A DNA stretch of 50,949 nucleotides, from assembly GCA_050696075.1 (NCBI GenBank), contig JBOGUF010000210.1:1-50949 (forward strand), given 5' to 3'. The notes under the pieces are model-generated. The model was not told the origin of the DNA. It made no database searches and saw only the letters and a list, made by a program, of their open reading frames with translations. Origin of the DNA: JBOGUF01 sp050696075. Its GTDB lineage: Bacteria > Chloroflexota > Chloroflexia > Thermomicrobiales > UBA6265. Shown here piece by piece: positions 15,121-23,905 of this stretch; the first letter of the stretch is position 1; every line of letters starts with the position of its first letter. The position numbers were made by a program, and so were the translations under genes.

Positions 15121-15798
15121 CTACTCCACATCCGCGATGGCAGCCCGTAGCGACTTGACGGCGTCCGCGACCCGCGTCCCTGGTGAATAAATCGCCGAAC
15201 CGACGACGATCGTGTCCGCGCCGGCCTCGACCACCTCGCGAATGTTGCTCGCCTTGATACCGCCGTCAACCTGAAGCCGGCAACCCGGATTGCGCTCATC
15301 GATCAGTCGCCGTAGTCGGCGTATCCTGTCCAGCGTTGCCGGAATGAACGTTTGACCGCCAAACCCAGGGTTGACGCTCATGAGCAAGACCTGACCGACG
15401 ATCGGCAACACCTCCTCAATGGCGCCGAGCGGCGTCCCCGGATTGATTGTGACACCGGGGACTGCTCCTCCCTCTGCAAGTGCCCGGAGCGTGCTATCCA
15501 AATGGATGCACGCCTCGGCATGTACCGTGACCGAATCAGCGCCCGCCGAGACGAAACCGGCGGCATACCTATCAGGTTCAACAATCATCAGGTGGACGTC
15601 GAGCGGGAGCCCCGATGCGCGTCGCATTGCCTCGGCCATCGGCAATCCGAATGAGATATTTGGCACGAAGCGGCCATCCATCACGTCCAGGTGCAAGTAG
15701 TCGACGCCTGCCGCCTCGGCATCAGCGATCTGTGCCCCAAGGCGGAGCAGATCGGCCGTCATGATCGACGGCCCGATCCAGATCGGGTTCCCGCTCAA
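15121..15798 (-). CDS. rpe: Ribulose-phosphate 3-epimerase
   Basis: Interconverts ribulose-5-phosphate and xylulose-5-phosphate in the pentose phosphate pathway. The TIM-barrel signatures are WIGPSIMTADLLRLG, YLHLDVMDGRFVPNISFG (metal-binding His and catalytic Asp), LDVHLMIVEPD, LLMSVNPGFGGQTFIP, LQVDGGIKASNI and GADTIVVGSAIY. TTG 15798 is chosen because GGGGAGG lies five bases upstream and it gives 225 residues, the family length; ATG 15831 has no ribosome site. It is convergent with the MFS gene at 11 bases and divergent from the membrane protein at 15882. Confidence 0.95.
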   Translation of the reverse strand: MSGNPIWIGPSIMTADLLRLGAQIADAEAAGVDYLHLDVMDGRFVPNISFGLPMAEAMRRASGLPLDVHLMIVEPDRYAAGFVSAGADSVTVHAEACIHLDSTLRALAEGGAVPGVTINPGTPLGAIEEVLPIVGQVLLMSVNPGFGGQTFIPATLDRIRRLRRLIDERNPGCRLQVDGGIKASNIREVVEAGADTIVVGSAIYSPGTRVADAVKSLRAAIADVE

Positions 15799-15868
15799 GC
15801 TCGCCTCCCCTCGGTCTTCGCTGCCGCGCATTTTGATCGACGCGGTTATTCCGCCCTTCGACTTCAGA

Positions 15869-15875
15869 CTATACT
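15869..15875. promoter_or_regulatory. Overlapping divergent -10 elements between rpe and the membrane gene
   Basis: GACTATACTC reads TATACT on the plus strand (15870-15875) and TATAGT on the minus strand (15874-15869). On the plus strand +1 is predicted at 15882, exactly the GTG start of the membrane gene, implying a leaderless transcript. On the minus strand the start would fall near 15862, about 64 bases before rpe. No convincing -35 is seen on either side. Confidence 0.5.
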
Positions 15876-15881
15876 CCCACC

Positions 15882-16850
15882 GTGAAGGTCGGTAGTCAGG
15901 TTCGCGGGAACGCCGTCGCGCAATCCCGTTCAATCAATCAGCCCAATCGTCGAATCGGCGTCGCGGTCGCCGGGCGCATGATCCCGCCACAGTTCATCGT
16001 CGGCGTGGTCCTGATCTTGATTGCCTGGCCGCTGGCTTGGTGGGGCCCGCGGCCATACTCCGACCACACCTTTTTTCCGTTATGGCTCGGGTACATTCTT
16101 ACCGTCGATGGCATCGTCTTTCTTCGCGCGGATTCCTCGCTGCTGACGAGAAACCTTCGCGCCTTTGTGGCACTCTTTCTCTTCTCCGCGCCGGTCTGGT
16201 GGCTCTTCGAAATCGCGAATCGATTCCTCGACAATTGGCATTACATTCTGCCAACCGAGTACGGCTTCTGGACTCATCACCTCCTCGCCTCCATCTCTTT
16301 TTCGACCGTGATCCCCGCCGTTTTTGAGACCAGCGAGCTCTATCGTACTACCCGTCTCGGCGGATTCCTTCGCCATTGGTGGACGATTCGTCCCGAGAAG
16401 GCAGGGCTGATCGGCATCTCGGTGGCCGGCGCCTTGCTCTTCGCCGGGTCCTTAGCCTTCCCCAGCGCGCTCTTTTTCGCGGTCTGGCTTGGCCTTTTCT
16501 TCTGGGTCGATCCGATCAATCGACTACTCGGCCGCCCGAGCTTGGCGACGCAAGTGGCGTACGGGCGCTGGGATACCGTGATCGTCCTCTTCGCTGCCGG
16601 TCTCACCTGCGGATTCTTCTGGGAGATGTGGAATTACTGGTCGATGCCAAAATGGATCTACGACGTCCCGGTCGTCGACCGCCCAAAGCTCTTTGAAATG
16701 CCGCTCCTTGGGTACGGCGGGTACTTGCCCTTCGTGCTTGAACTTTACGCCGTCTACCAATTGGGGATCGGCTTTGTCGCCGCGCGTTGGAGCAATTTCC
16801 TATGGTTCGACCGACCATCAGAACCAACCGCTGCCGACGGAGATCGTTGA
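15882..16850 (+). CDS. Polytopic membrane protein of unknown function
   Basis: A 322-residue protein with about eight hydrophobic segments rich in Trp, Phe and Tyr. Residues 1-32 are basic and cytoplasmic. Notable conserved-looking polar pieces inside or near membrane segments are WWLFEIANRFLDNWHY, FETSELY, FFWVDPINRLLGR and GFFWEMWNYWSMPKWIY; repeated acidic residues beside aromatic ones suggest a catalytic or cofactor site rather than a simple transporter. I do not recognise a named family. GTG 15882 coincides with the predicted RNA start; ATG 15978 is the alternative if the leaderless reading is wrong. It is followed by the FHA genes, which have their own promoter. Confidence 0.75.
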   Translation: MKVGSQVRGNAVAQSRSINQPNRRIGVAVAGRMIPPQFIVGVVLILIAWPLAWWGPRPYSDHTFFPLWLGYILTVDGIVFLRADSSLLTRNLRAFVALFLFSAPVWWLFEIANRFLDNWHYILPTEYGFWTHHLLASISFSTVIPAVFETSELYRTTRLGGFLRHWWTIRPEKAGLIGISVAGALLFAGSLAFPSALFFAVWLGLFFWVDPINRLLGRPSLATQVAYGRWDTVIVLFAAGLTCGFFWEMWNYWSMPKWIYDVPVVDRPKLFEMPLLGYGGYLPFVLELYAVYQLGIGFVAARWSNFLWFDRPSEPTAADGDR

Positions 16851-16876
16851 TCCGGTCGTGGGGCCACACCTATAAT
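16847..16876 (+). promoter_or_regulatory. Promoter of the fhaA-fhaB genes
   Basis: TTGATC (16847-16852) and TATAAT (16871-16876) are 18 bases apart. The -35 overlaps the stop codon of the preceding membrane gene. The predicted start is near 16883, 46 bases before the fhaA start. Confidence 0.75.
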
Positions 16877-16928
16877 CGGTGCCAGTCGGTGACCCCCTCG
16901 GCAGCCTCTCAGCTACGGATGGCGACTC

Positions 16929-17681
16929 GTGAACGTGCTGGATCGCATCGAACACAGCGTGGAACGGTTGATGGAGGGGTCGATCGCTCGCATCTTTCGC
17001 AGCCAGGTGCAGCCCGCCGAAATTGCCCGCAAGCTGGAACGTGCTATGGCCGAGAAGCAGATCGTCTCGGTCGGCGCGAAACTCGTGCCGAACGACTACC
17101 GCGTCAGCATGCACCCGCGTGACCTCGACGCCTTCAATCAGTTCCTCCCGTCGCTAAGCCGCCAGATGGAATCCCATATGACGGAAGTCGCCGCCCGGCG
17201 CGGCTTCACCCTGGTCGACCGGGCCCGAGTCGAGATTGCCGCTGACGAGGGCGTTTCACGCCGCGCAATCCGCGTGGTGGCCAACATCGCCGACCGAGCA
17301 CCAGGCCCTCGATTGGATGAAGGAAGCGTTCAGCGCACCGAAGTCTTTCGCGGCGTCCGGGCTGGCGTCGCGCTCGGCCAGGTTCGCCTGCGCATCACCT
17401 CCGGACCGCGCCGTGGCCAGGAAGTAGAAATCCATCCCGGCGTCACCACCGTCGGTCGCGCGCTCGACAACGACATCGTGCTCGACCTCGGCGACGTCTC
17501 CCGCAATCACGCGCGCTTGGAATCGACCGATGGGCAAGTCAAGCTCATCGACCTCGACAGCACGAACGGCACACGCGTCAACGGATCCCCGATCCGGTCC
17601 CATAACATTCGCCCCGGCGACACGGTCACCTTTGGCACCGTCACGGTCGAAGTGCTCCCGGCCTCCCTCGGCGGACGCTGA
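16929..17681 (+). CDS. fhaA: FhaA-like protein: DUF3662 domain plus FHA domain
   Basis: A 250-residue cytoplasmic protein. Residues 1-110 match the DUF3662 N-terminal domain of mycobacterial FhaA (LDRIEHSVERLMEGSIARIF, QPAEIARKLERAM, NDYRVSMHPRDLDAF). After a linker, the FHA domain occupies about 150-245 with the phosphothreonine-reading signatures TTVGRALDNDIVL, VSRNHARLE and LDSTNGTRVNG. In mycobacteria FhaA binds the phosphorylated pseudokinase domain of MurJ/MviN at sites of wall growth. Here no kinase gene is adjacent; fhaB follows at 26 bases. The GTG start has GGATGG seven bases upstream. Confidence 0.9.
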   Translation: MNVLDRIEHSVERLMEGSIARIFRSQVQPAEIARKLERAMAEKQIVSVGAKLVPNDYRVSMHPRDLDAFNQFLPSLSRQMESHMTEVAARRGFTLVDRARVEIAADEGVSRRAIRVVANIADRAPGPRLDEGSVQRTEVFRGVRAGVALGQVRLRITSGPRRGQEVEIHPGVTTVGRALDNDIVLDLGDVSRNHARLESTDGQVKLIDLDSTNGTRVNGSPIRSHNIRPGDTVTFGTVTVEVLPASLGGR

Positions 17682-17707
17682 ATCGCGGTGCGAAGCGATC
17701 GAGCGCC

Positions 17708-18163
17708 ATGAGCGACGTCATCTCCTTCGACTGGTTTGTGCTCGGTCTGCGCCTGGCGCTGGTGGCGCTGCTCTATCTCTTTCTCTATCAAGTCGCACGG
17801 GTTACGATGCGCGAAATCGTCATGCTGGCCCGACGCGAAGAGGAGCAACCAACGGGAGGTCAGCAGTTCGCTCATCTGATCGTAATGGACCCGGCGGCGT
17901 CCGAACTCACCGCGGGAGCCACCTTCTCCGTCACTTCCCGGACGATCGTCGGCCGTCACGCCATTTGCGATCTCGTAATCGAAGAACCGTTTGTCTCTGG
18001 CGAGCATGCGGAACTCTCCGCTGTCTCTGGCCAGTGGTTTCTGCGTGACCTGAACAGTACCAACGGCACGTTTCTCAACGGCGAGCGGGTGGACGGGTAT
18101 GCAGACATCCACCCCGGTGACGTCGTACAATTCGGGAGGGTCAAGCTTGAGTTCGTGTCCTGA
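17708..18163 (+). CDS. fhaB: FhaB-like membrane-anchored FHA protein
   Basis: A 151-residue protein with one N-terminal membrane helix (about residues 8-30, LGLRLALVALLYLFLYQVA), a basic juxtamembrane stretch, and an FHA domain at about 70-150. The phosphothreonine-binding residues are in RTIVGRHAICDLVI, FVSGEHAEL and LRDLNSTNGTFLNGERV. This is the FhaB (FipA-binding) layout of Actinobacteria. It follows fhaA closely and precedes the VanW protein by about 70 bases. Confidence 0.9.
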   Translation: MSDVISFDWFVLGLRLALVALLYLFLYQVARVTMREIVMLARREEEQPTGGQQFAHLIVMDPAASELTAGATFSVTSRTIVGRHAICDLVIEEPFVSGEHAELSAVSGQWFLRDLNSTNGTFLNGERVDGYADIHPGDVVQFGRVKLEFVS

Positions 18164-18234
18164 CCCGCGTTGGACACGTTGCTCAAGCGCTTTTCGATGG
18201 CGCCCGCGCGACGGGTTTGGGGAAGGAAGGCGCG

Positions 18235-20139
18235 TTGCAACACGACCCGCACATAGTTTCACTGGACGCTGTGACACCGTGGCTTGGCGATCGCGCCGCC
18301 ACGAACGAGCCCGCCGAGATATCCGCCCTTCGAGCGCGCGTGCGCCGGCTCGCTTCGCGTGCCGTGATCGGCGTCGCCGCGCTGCTTTTGGTCGTGGCGG
18401 GAGCACTCCAATGGCTCCAATCAAGTTACGACGATCGCGTTTTTCCATCAGTTTACGTTGCTGACATGAACCTCGGCGGCATGACCGTCGCCGAAGCGAC
18501 CAACACGCTCGACGAGCGCGTTGACGCCTTGAATGAGGCAGGAATCACTTTCAGCTACGGCGGTCAACGGTGGACGCCGCGGTTGGAGGAACTCGGCGTT
18601 ACATTCAACGCCAAGTGGTCGCTCGACCGCGCCTTCGAGGTCGGCCGGGAGCTCGACTCCTGGGATCGAATGACGTCGACGACCGGTCTCTTGCGCAACG
18701 ACAACCGCGTACCGCTCACCATTGAGCTCGATCGCGACAAGCTGAACGCCTGGTTCGACCGAGTCGACGGCGAACTCGGGTTGCCGCCTCACGAGGCGTA
18801 TCTCGTGATCGAAGGCGATCAAGTGCGGATCGAGCCTGAAGTCGAAGGCACAATTGTTGACCGTGGCGCCGCCGAGCAGGTTCTGTATTCGGTCCTCGAC
18901 CGGTTGGAGCCGGTCCAAGGCGCGTTGCCAGTCATCTCGAAGACGGCAATCATCCATGCCGACGACCTGATTCAGGCGCAGCAACAGCTTCAGACGGCCC
19001 TTTCGGAGCCAATCGACCTCGAGTATGGGCGCGAACGCTGGACATTGGACCCCGCCGACCTCGGCCAGTTCGTCGTCCAGACCGTCGATCCGACCAAACA
19101 AGGCCCGGCCGCCTTTTCCGTGTCGCTGGATGAAAAGGCGCTGGCGCGCTGGCTCAACGAGCGGATTGCGACTGAAATCAACCGCGATCCGGTCGATGCC
19201 CGCGTCGGTTGGAACGACCAACTCGTGGCCCTCGATCCGAGTGTCGACGGAGTCAGGCTGAAGCCGACTACCCTAGCCGGCATGGTCGGCGAGCGTTTCT
19301 TCTCGAACCATGCCACGATCGATGTCCCGGTCACCATCATCGCGCCGCGGGTCGACAGCAACAATCTGGAAGCCCTCGGCATCACACACCGCCTTGGCGT
19401 CGGCGACTCCAACTTCAGTGGTTCAGACGCGGGGCGGGAAGAAAACATCCGTGTCGGCGCCAATCTACTGAACGGCACGTTGGTTCCGCCAAGGGGTGAG
19501 TTTTCGTTCAACCACTCCATCGGCGTGATTTCCACCGAGTCCGGTTTTGTCGAGTCAGAGATCATCGACGGCCAGGACATCGGACGCGACATCGGCGGTG
19601 GCATCTGCCAGGTGTCGACGACCGCGTTTCGCGCCGCCCTCACGTCCGGCATGCCGATCCTCGAATGGTGGCCCCACACGTACCGCCTCGGTTTCTATGA
19701 GACGAACGGGTGGACGGTGGGACTCGACGCTTCGATCCTCCAGCCGGACGGCGATCCGTTCAGCGGCGGTGATTTTCGCTTCCAGAACCCGTTCGACACG
19801 TGGCTCCTCGTGGAGTCATACACGGTCAATGCCGACATCGTCATCGTGATCTACGGCCCTGACACCGGCTATCAGGTGAACATCAGTGAGCCGATGTTCG
19901 GGCAGACCTATCCCGAAGAGCCGAACGAGGAACGAGTCGATCCAAAGCTACCCCCTGGCACGATCAAGCACATGATGGCCGCACAAGAAGGCTTAGACGT
20001 CACCTACACGCGGCAAGTGCTCGACCGGGATGGCAACGTCGTCGTGGAGGACAGCTTCTATACGCACTTCTACGCCCGCGGGAACGTCTGGCAGGTGAGC
20101 CCCGATATGCGGGGGAAGTCGCCCGCCGCGTCGAGCTAA
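18235..20139 (+). CDS. VanW-family protein with peptidoglycan-binding-like domains
   Basis: A 634-residue envelope protein. After a short cytoplasmic N terminus, one membrane helix (about 42-62, AVIGVAALLLVVAGALQW) places the rest outside. Two repeats of the PG_binding_4 type lie at about 75-190 and 205-345, each with a GGMT-x-AEAT or IEPEVEG-like pattern. The VanW domain is at about 375-510 (LGITHRLGVGDSNFSGS, PRGEFSFNHSIG, DIGGGICQVSTTAFRAAL, EWWPHTYRLGFY). A G5-like C-terminal stretch (KLPPGTIKHMMAAQEGLDV) ends it. The molecular function of VanW is not established. TTG 18235 follows AAGGAAGG; a TTG at 18217 is possible. Confidence 0.88.
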   Translation: MQHDPHIVSLDAVTPWLGDRAATNEPAEISALRARVRRLASRAVIGVAALLLVVAGALQWLQSSYDDRVFPSVYVADMNLGGMTVAEATNTLDERVDALNEAGITFSYGGQRWTPRLEELGVTFNAKWSLDRAFEVGRELDSWDRMTSTTGLLRNDNRVPLTIELDRDKLNAWFDRVDGELGLPPHEAYLVIEGDQVRIEPEVEGTIVDRGAAEQVLYSVLDRLEPVQGALPVISKTAIIHADDLIQAQQQLQTALSEPIDLEYGRERWTLDPADLGQFVVQTVDPTKQGPAAFSVSLDEKALARWLNERIATEINRDPVDARVGWNDQLVALDPSVDGVRLKPTTLAGMVGERFFSNHATIDVPVTIIAPRVDSNNLEALGITHRLGVGDSNFSGSDAGREENIRVGANLLNGTLVPPRGEFSFNHSIGVISTESGFVESEIIDGQDIGRDIGGGICQVSTTAFRAALTSGMPILEWWPHTYRLGFYETNGWTVGLDASILQPDGDPFSGGDFRFQNPFDTWLLVESYTVNADIVIVIYGPDTGYQVNISEPMFGQTYPEEPNEERVDPKLPPGTIKHMMAAQEGLDVTYTRQVLDRDGNVVVEDSFYTHFYARGNVWQVSPDMRGKSPAASS

Positions 20140-20145
20140 GCCTTG

Positions 20146-21033
20146 ATGGCGAACGGCGCCCGGGTCAGCGCGAATCAGTCGGCGACGGCCGGGAGCCGCC
20201 CGCCCCACCATATCCCTGGCAGTCTATCCCTCGTGCTGCCGGCCCACAACGAAGCGGAGAATATCACGTTCGTCGTCCGGCGGGCGCTGGACGTGCTGCC
20301 GGCCTACGTCGACGACTTCGAGGTGATCGTGGTCGACGACGGCAGCCGCGATCAAACGCCGCGCATCATCGACGACCTGGCCAAGGCCGACAAACGCGTC
20401 AAGCCGATCCATCATCCTCGGAATCGCGGCTATGGCGGCGCGCTCACTTCAGGCTTCCAAGCCGCGACCGGCGACTATATTATGTTCATGGACGCCGATC
20501 GCCAGTTCGACGTTGCCGACATCAGCCTCCTCGCTCCCTTTGTCGACCGCTTCGACATCGTCGCTGGATTCCGCATGGAGCGGAACGACCCGCTGCACCG
20601 GCGGGTCTTCGCCGAGATCTTCAACGTCGCCGTGCGCGTCCTCTTCGGCGTCCACCTGCGCGACATTGATTGTGCGTTCAAGATCTTTCGGGGCGACCTG
20701 CTGCGGTCGATTGAGCTCACCGCTCCCGGCGCCCTCATCAACACCGAAATTCAGGCCAAGGCCCGCCGCCATGGCGCGATCCTCGAACAGGTCGGCGTCC
20801 ACCACTACCCCCGCATCGCGGGGCAGGCGTCAGGCGGCAGTGCACGAGTTATCCTCCGCGCGATGAAGGAAACCGTCATCCTCTGGTGGCGAATGCACGA
20901 CTACCAACCACCGTCCGGGACGCCCAATCCGCGCGGGCCGCACATCGCGGGCGATCTGCTTCTCGCGTTGCTGACAATGGCGACAGTGGGAACCATGGCG
21001 GCGACCGCGAGCCGGCGACGAAGTAAGCGGTAA
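20146..21033 (+). CDS. Family 2 (GT-A) glycosyltransferase, dolichyl/polyprenyl-phosphate sugar synthase type
   Basis: Residues 25-210 form a GT2 domain: LVLPAHNEAENI, VIVVDDGSRDQTP, NRGYGGALTSGFQAATGDYIMFMDADRQFD (nucleotide-sugar and metal DAD), IVAGFRMERNDP and DCAFKIFRGDLL. This pattern fits DPM1-like enzymes that load a sugar onto a polyprenyl phosphate carrier. A hydrophobic helix at the C terminus (about 268-285) would anchor it to the membrane. Products of such enzymes are the donors used by GT-C proteins like those at 34546 and 46726. ATG 20146 starts six bases after the VanW stop, so they are probably one operon. Confidence 0.88.
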   Translation: MANGARVSANQSATAGSRPPHHIPGSLSLVLPAHNEAENITFVVRRALDVLPAYVDDFEVIVVDDGSRDQTPRIIDDLAKADKRVKPIHHPRNRGYGGALTSGFQAATGDYIMFMDADRQFDVADISLLAPFVDRFDIVAGFRMERNDPLHRRVFAEIFNVAVRVLFGVHLRDIDCAFKIFRGDLLRSIELTAPGALINTEIQAKARRHGAILEQVGVHHYPRIAGQASGGSARVILRAMKETVILWWRMHDYQPPSGTPNPRGPHIAGDLLLALLTMATVGTMAATASRRRSKR

Positions 21034-21041
21034 CGAATTCG

Positions 21042-21365
21042 CTAGACCGGCTCCCTATCAAGCCCGAGACGGTAGAGCAACTCGGAGGCAGCCAGACCCC
21101 GAAACAGCACGCGTTTCCGGCGTGCCGTCTGACCGGCCACAATTGCGATCGTCGACTTTGGGACGTTCGCGCTTTCCGCAAACAAGCGAATCAGCGCGGC
21201 ATTCGCCGCACCATCCACGGCGGCAGCGAGGACTTTCACGTGTACCACGCCCGGCTCGACCGGCCCAATACCGCTCCTCGATGACCGTGGCGAGACGTGG
21301 ATGGCTAGAACCGCGCCGTCGCCGCGCTGGGTGATGAATGACGGCAAGTCGGCTTCGAGTTTCAT
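21042..21365 (-). CDS. DUF167/YggU-family protein
   Basis: A 107-residue protein matching the DUF167 family: LAIHVSPRSSRSGIG near the N terminus, VHVKVLAAAVDGAANAALIRLFAES in the centre, and AIVAGQTARRKRVLFRG near the end. The family has no established function. It ends nine bases from the convergent glycosyltransferase gene. Its ATG lacks a clear ribosome site, and 36 bases separate it from the upstream DUF512 gene. Confidence 0.85.
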   Translation of the reverse strand: MKLEADLPSFITQRGDGAVLAIHVSPRSSRSGIGPVEPGVVHVKVLAAAVDGAANAALIRLFAESANVPKSTIAIVAGQTARRKRVLFRGLAASELLYRLGLDREPV

Positions 21366-21401
21366 ATTACAGGTCGTCCGAGTCGGTCCTCAACCGTCCA
21401 G

Positions 21402-22829
21402 TTAGGCGGCCTTTAGATCCCTGACACGCCGTCGAAGATCCCGTCCGACCTCGCTCAACACACCGCACGGAACGACCGATCGCCCGATCGCCGCGCTCAT
21501 GTCGGTGACGGTCACGTCGTCCAGGAGCGTCCGCGTTCGATTCGACACCATCCGGTCCGATATGTAGACCGGCCCATGACCTCCCGCATCTTTGGCGGCG
21601 TCGATGACGTCCAGACCGGTGAGTAAACCGGAGACGTTGATCTCTCGGCCAAAGAAGCGGTTCTCGACGACGAGCACATCGAGCATCGCCCCAGTGTAGC
21701 GATTGAAACGCTCGACCGCCTCGTGCATCGTCGGAGCGATCAACGTCGCGCAGGCGACCGTCCCCCGAGCGCCCGTGAGACCACTCTGACGCGCGGGACG
21801 TAAGTACCCGTCGAGGTTCTCCAAGAAGTGCCGCGTGATGCCGATGCCGTCTTCGATCTGCGGGTAGCCATCGTAGATCGCGGCTTGTGGCACCGGTTGC
21901 CCCGTCATCAAATAGAACTCATCGCCGAGGTGGAAGAAGGTCTCCCCGCGTTCGCGCCGGAAATGTTCCTGCCACCGCTCCGCCGCCTCGATGACGCGCA
22001 CGGCCTCGTCCTTTTCGTATCGACGGACCTCAATCTGCTTGCCGGGGAGAAGCCGCATGCAGGTGCGCGACTGCCGCAACTGCTTCGATTGGCGCTCTAA
22101 GCCGAACTTGGTCAAGCCTACCGGCACGCCCGCGATCGAGATGAGCCGCTCGAACGTCGCGAGGTCGTGGATGCTGCGATCCATCTCGGCGCCGTCATTG
22201 ACCCCTGGGCAGAGCACGAGCTGGGCGTGGAAGTCGATTCCCGCCCGTTCGAGCCGCGCCAGATCGTCCATGATCCGCGCGCCTTTCGGATTGCCGACGA
22301 GGGCTACCCGCAGAACTGGGTTTGTGGCGTGGACCGAAACGTGCATCGGGCTCAAGTGTTGGTCTTCGATCCGCCGCCAATCCTCTTCCGAAAGATTGGT
22401 CAGCGTCACGAAGTTCCCATAGAGCATCGAGTACCGAAAGTCGTCGTCCATCACATAGAGCGACTTTCGCATCCCCTTCGGAATCTGTTTGATAAAGCAG
22501 AATGGGCAGGCATTCTCGCAGATGCGCACGCCGTCAAACGTCGGATCGTCAAACGTGAGTCCCCAGAACTCGTCCCCTTCCAGATCGAGGACGTGCCGTC
22601 GCCGCCGACCATCGCGTTCGACTTCGAAGATCGCACGCTCCGACTGCGCTTGGAACTGAAAGTCGAGCGCGTCCATCACCGGTTGATCGTTGATCGACAC
22701 AATGCGGTCGCCCGGCCTGATACCGAGTTCGTTTCCCAACGAGCCGGGGGCCACGGCATTGACGATGCCTGGCGAAGCTGGAACGAGATCGACGCGACGA
22801 TGAGAGAGCGGGCTGACGACTGGCGGCAT
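21402..22829 (-). CDS. DUF512 protein: PDZ domain plus radical-SAM-like FeS protein
   Basis: A 475-residue protein of the DUF512/TIGR03279 type. An N-terminal PDZ-like domain (about 15-75, IVNAVAPGSLGNELGIRPGDRIVSIN) is followed by CENACPFCF (Cys about 104, 108, 111), a Cx3Cx2C cluster as in radical SAM enzymes. A DUF512 C-terminal region (EFYLMTGQPVP, CATLIAPTM, NVSGLLTGLDV, ISDRMVSNRTRTLLDD) completes it. The physiological role is not known; the family occurs in Cyanobacteria, Firmicutes and Chloroflexota. ATG 22829 gives the normal length; a longer frame to 22904 begins with sequence unlike the family. Confidence 0.88.
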   Translation of the reverse strand: MPPVVSPLSHRRVDLVPASPGIVNAVAPGSLGNELGIRPGDRIVSINDQPVMDALDFQFQAQSERAIFEVERDGRRRRHVLDLEGDEFWGLTFDDPTFDGVRICENACPFCFIKQIPKGMRKSLYVMDDDFRYSMLYGNFVTLTNLSEEDWRRIEDQHLSPMHVSVHATNPVLRVALVGNPKGARIMDDLARLERAGIDFHAQLVLCPGVNDGAEMDRSIHDLATFERLISIAGVPVGLTKFGLERQSKQLRQSRTCMRLLPGKQIEVRRYEKDEAVRVIEAAERWQEHFRRERGETFFHLGDEFYLMTGQPVPQAAIYDGYPQIEDGIGITRHFLENLDGYLRPARQSGLTGARGTVACATLIAPTMHEAVERFNRYTGAMLDVLVVENRFFGREINVSGLLTGLDVIDAAKDAGGHGPVYISDRMVSNRTRTLLDDVTVTDMSAAIGRSVVPCGVLSEVGRDLRRRVRDLKAA

Positions 22830-22963
22830 CTGGCGAGCAAACCTGTTCCGACATGCGGCGCGGAGTCCGACAAGAAATTGCCGCGAGCGACACCTGGCGC
22901 CCACGCCGACCGACCCGTGAGTTTACCACGTTATGGAAGGTGCGGCCGCGACCCCTGAGGTCG

Positions 22964-23905
22964 CTATGCTGGCCGCTCGTAGACCAGGGCGACCCAGTCC
23001 TCGATCTGGTCGCGCCGCCGAAAGACGAGTCCGCGTTCTTCGTACGCGCGGCGCACCGCCGGTTCGCGACTCTCAATGATCCCGCTCAGCACGAGGCGCC
23101 CGCCCGGTCTGACCGCCGTCGCGATCCCATCGACGAGTTCAATCAGGATACGCGCGATGATGTTCGCGAGCACAAGATCATACTGATCGGAGAATGGACC
23201 CTCCGACCCGGCCGAACCGACCTCGACTCGCACGCGATCCGCGACTCCGTTCAGTTCGACGTTTGCTCGCGCGGAGCGAACCGCGACCGGCTCGTTGTCC
23301 ACGGCGTCCACCCGCTCGGCCCCAAGATTCGCGGCGGCGATCGCCAAGACACCCGATCCCGTCCCAACGTCGAAGACGAGGTTACCGGCGTGCAGTTCAT
23401 CTTCGAGCGCCATCATACAGAGCCGGGTCGTCGGGTGCGTGCCGGTGCCGAACGCCATCCCCGGATCGAGTTCGATGACAACTTCACCCGGTGCGGGCTG
23501 ATAATCCGCCCATGGCGGCCGCACCACAACCCTTCGGCCGACCCGCACCGGCCGAAAGTGCTCCTTCCAAGCGTTCGCCCAATCCTCTTCGCGGCGCGGC
23601 GTTACCACCAAATCGCCGACTGCTCGAATCTGGCCCAGGTGCCAGAGCGATGTGCGGATATCTTTCAGGGTCGATGCGGCAACGTCTGCTGCCGCGACGA
23701 AGGTCCGCACCATCACCGGCCGCGAGGGATCAACCGACAGGTTCTCCCCGTCTGATTCCTGCGTGAATGGCTCCTCGATGACGACACCCTGGTTGAATCC
23801 GTAGCGCGCGAAGAGCTCCGTCACCGGCTCGACCGCCTCGTGATCGACCTCCACGGCGAGTTCAAGCCACTCGGCGTCGGCGCATTCAGCGAACTGTCCC
23901 GTCAT
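22964..23905 (-). CDS. prmA: Ribosomal protein L11 methyltransferase
   Basis: Methylates lysines and the N terminus of ribosomal protein L11 using S-adenosylmethionine. The N-terminal L11-recognition domain (about 1-70) leads to the catalytic domain with the family signature LDPGMAFGTGTHPTTRLCM, motif I VFDVGTGSGVLAIAAANLGA, VDAVDNEPVAV, the substrate-site LANIIARIL, and RPGGRLVLSGII. At 313 residues it is normal. Its ATG overlaps the TGA stop of the upstream nucleotidyltransferase as ATGA, so translation is coupled. Confidence 0.95.
   Translation of the reverse strand: MTGQFAECADAEWLELAVEVDHEAVEPVTELFARYGFNQGVVIEEPFTQESDGENLSVDPSRPVMVRTFVAAADVAASTLKDIRTSLWHLGQIRAVGDLVVTPRREEDWANAWKEHFRPVRVGRRVVVRPPWADYQPAPGEVVIELDPGMAFGTGTHPTTRLCMMALEDELHAGNLVFDVGTGSGVLAIAAANLGAERVDAVDNEPVAVRSARANVELNGVADRVRVEVGSAGSEGPFSDQYDLVLANIIARILIELVDGIATAVRPGGRLVLSGIIESREPAVRRAYEERGLVFRRRDQIEDWVALVYERPA

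Noticed and set aside
20143..20145. TTG immediately before the GT2 ATG as the start
   Set aside because: ATG 20146 is in the same frame one codon later and is the simpler choice; the difference is one residue.
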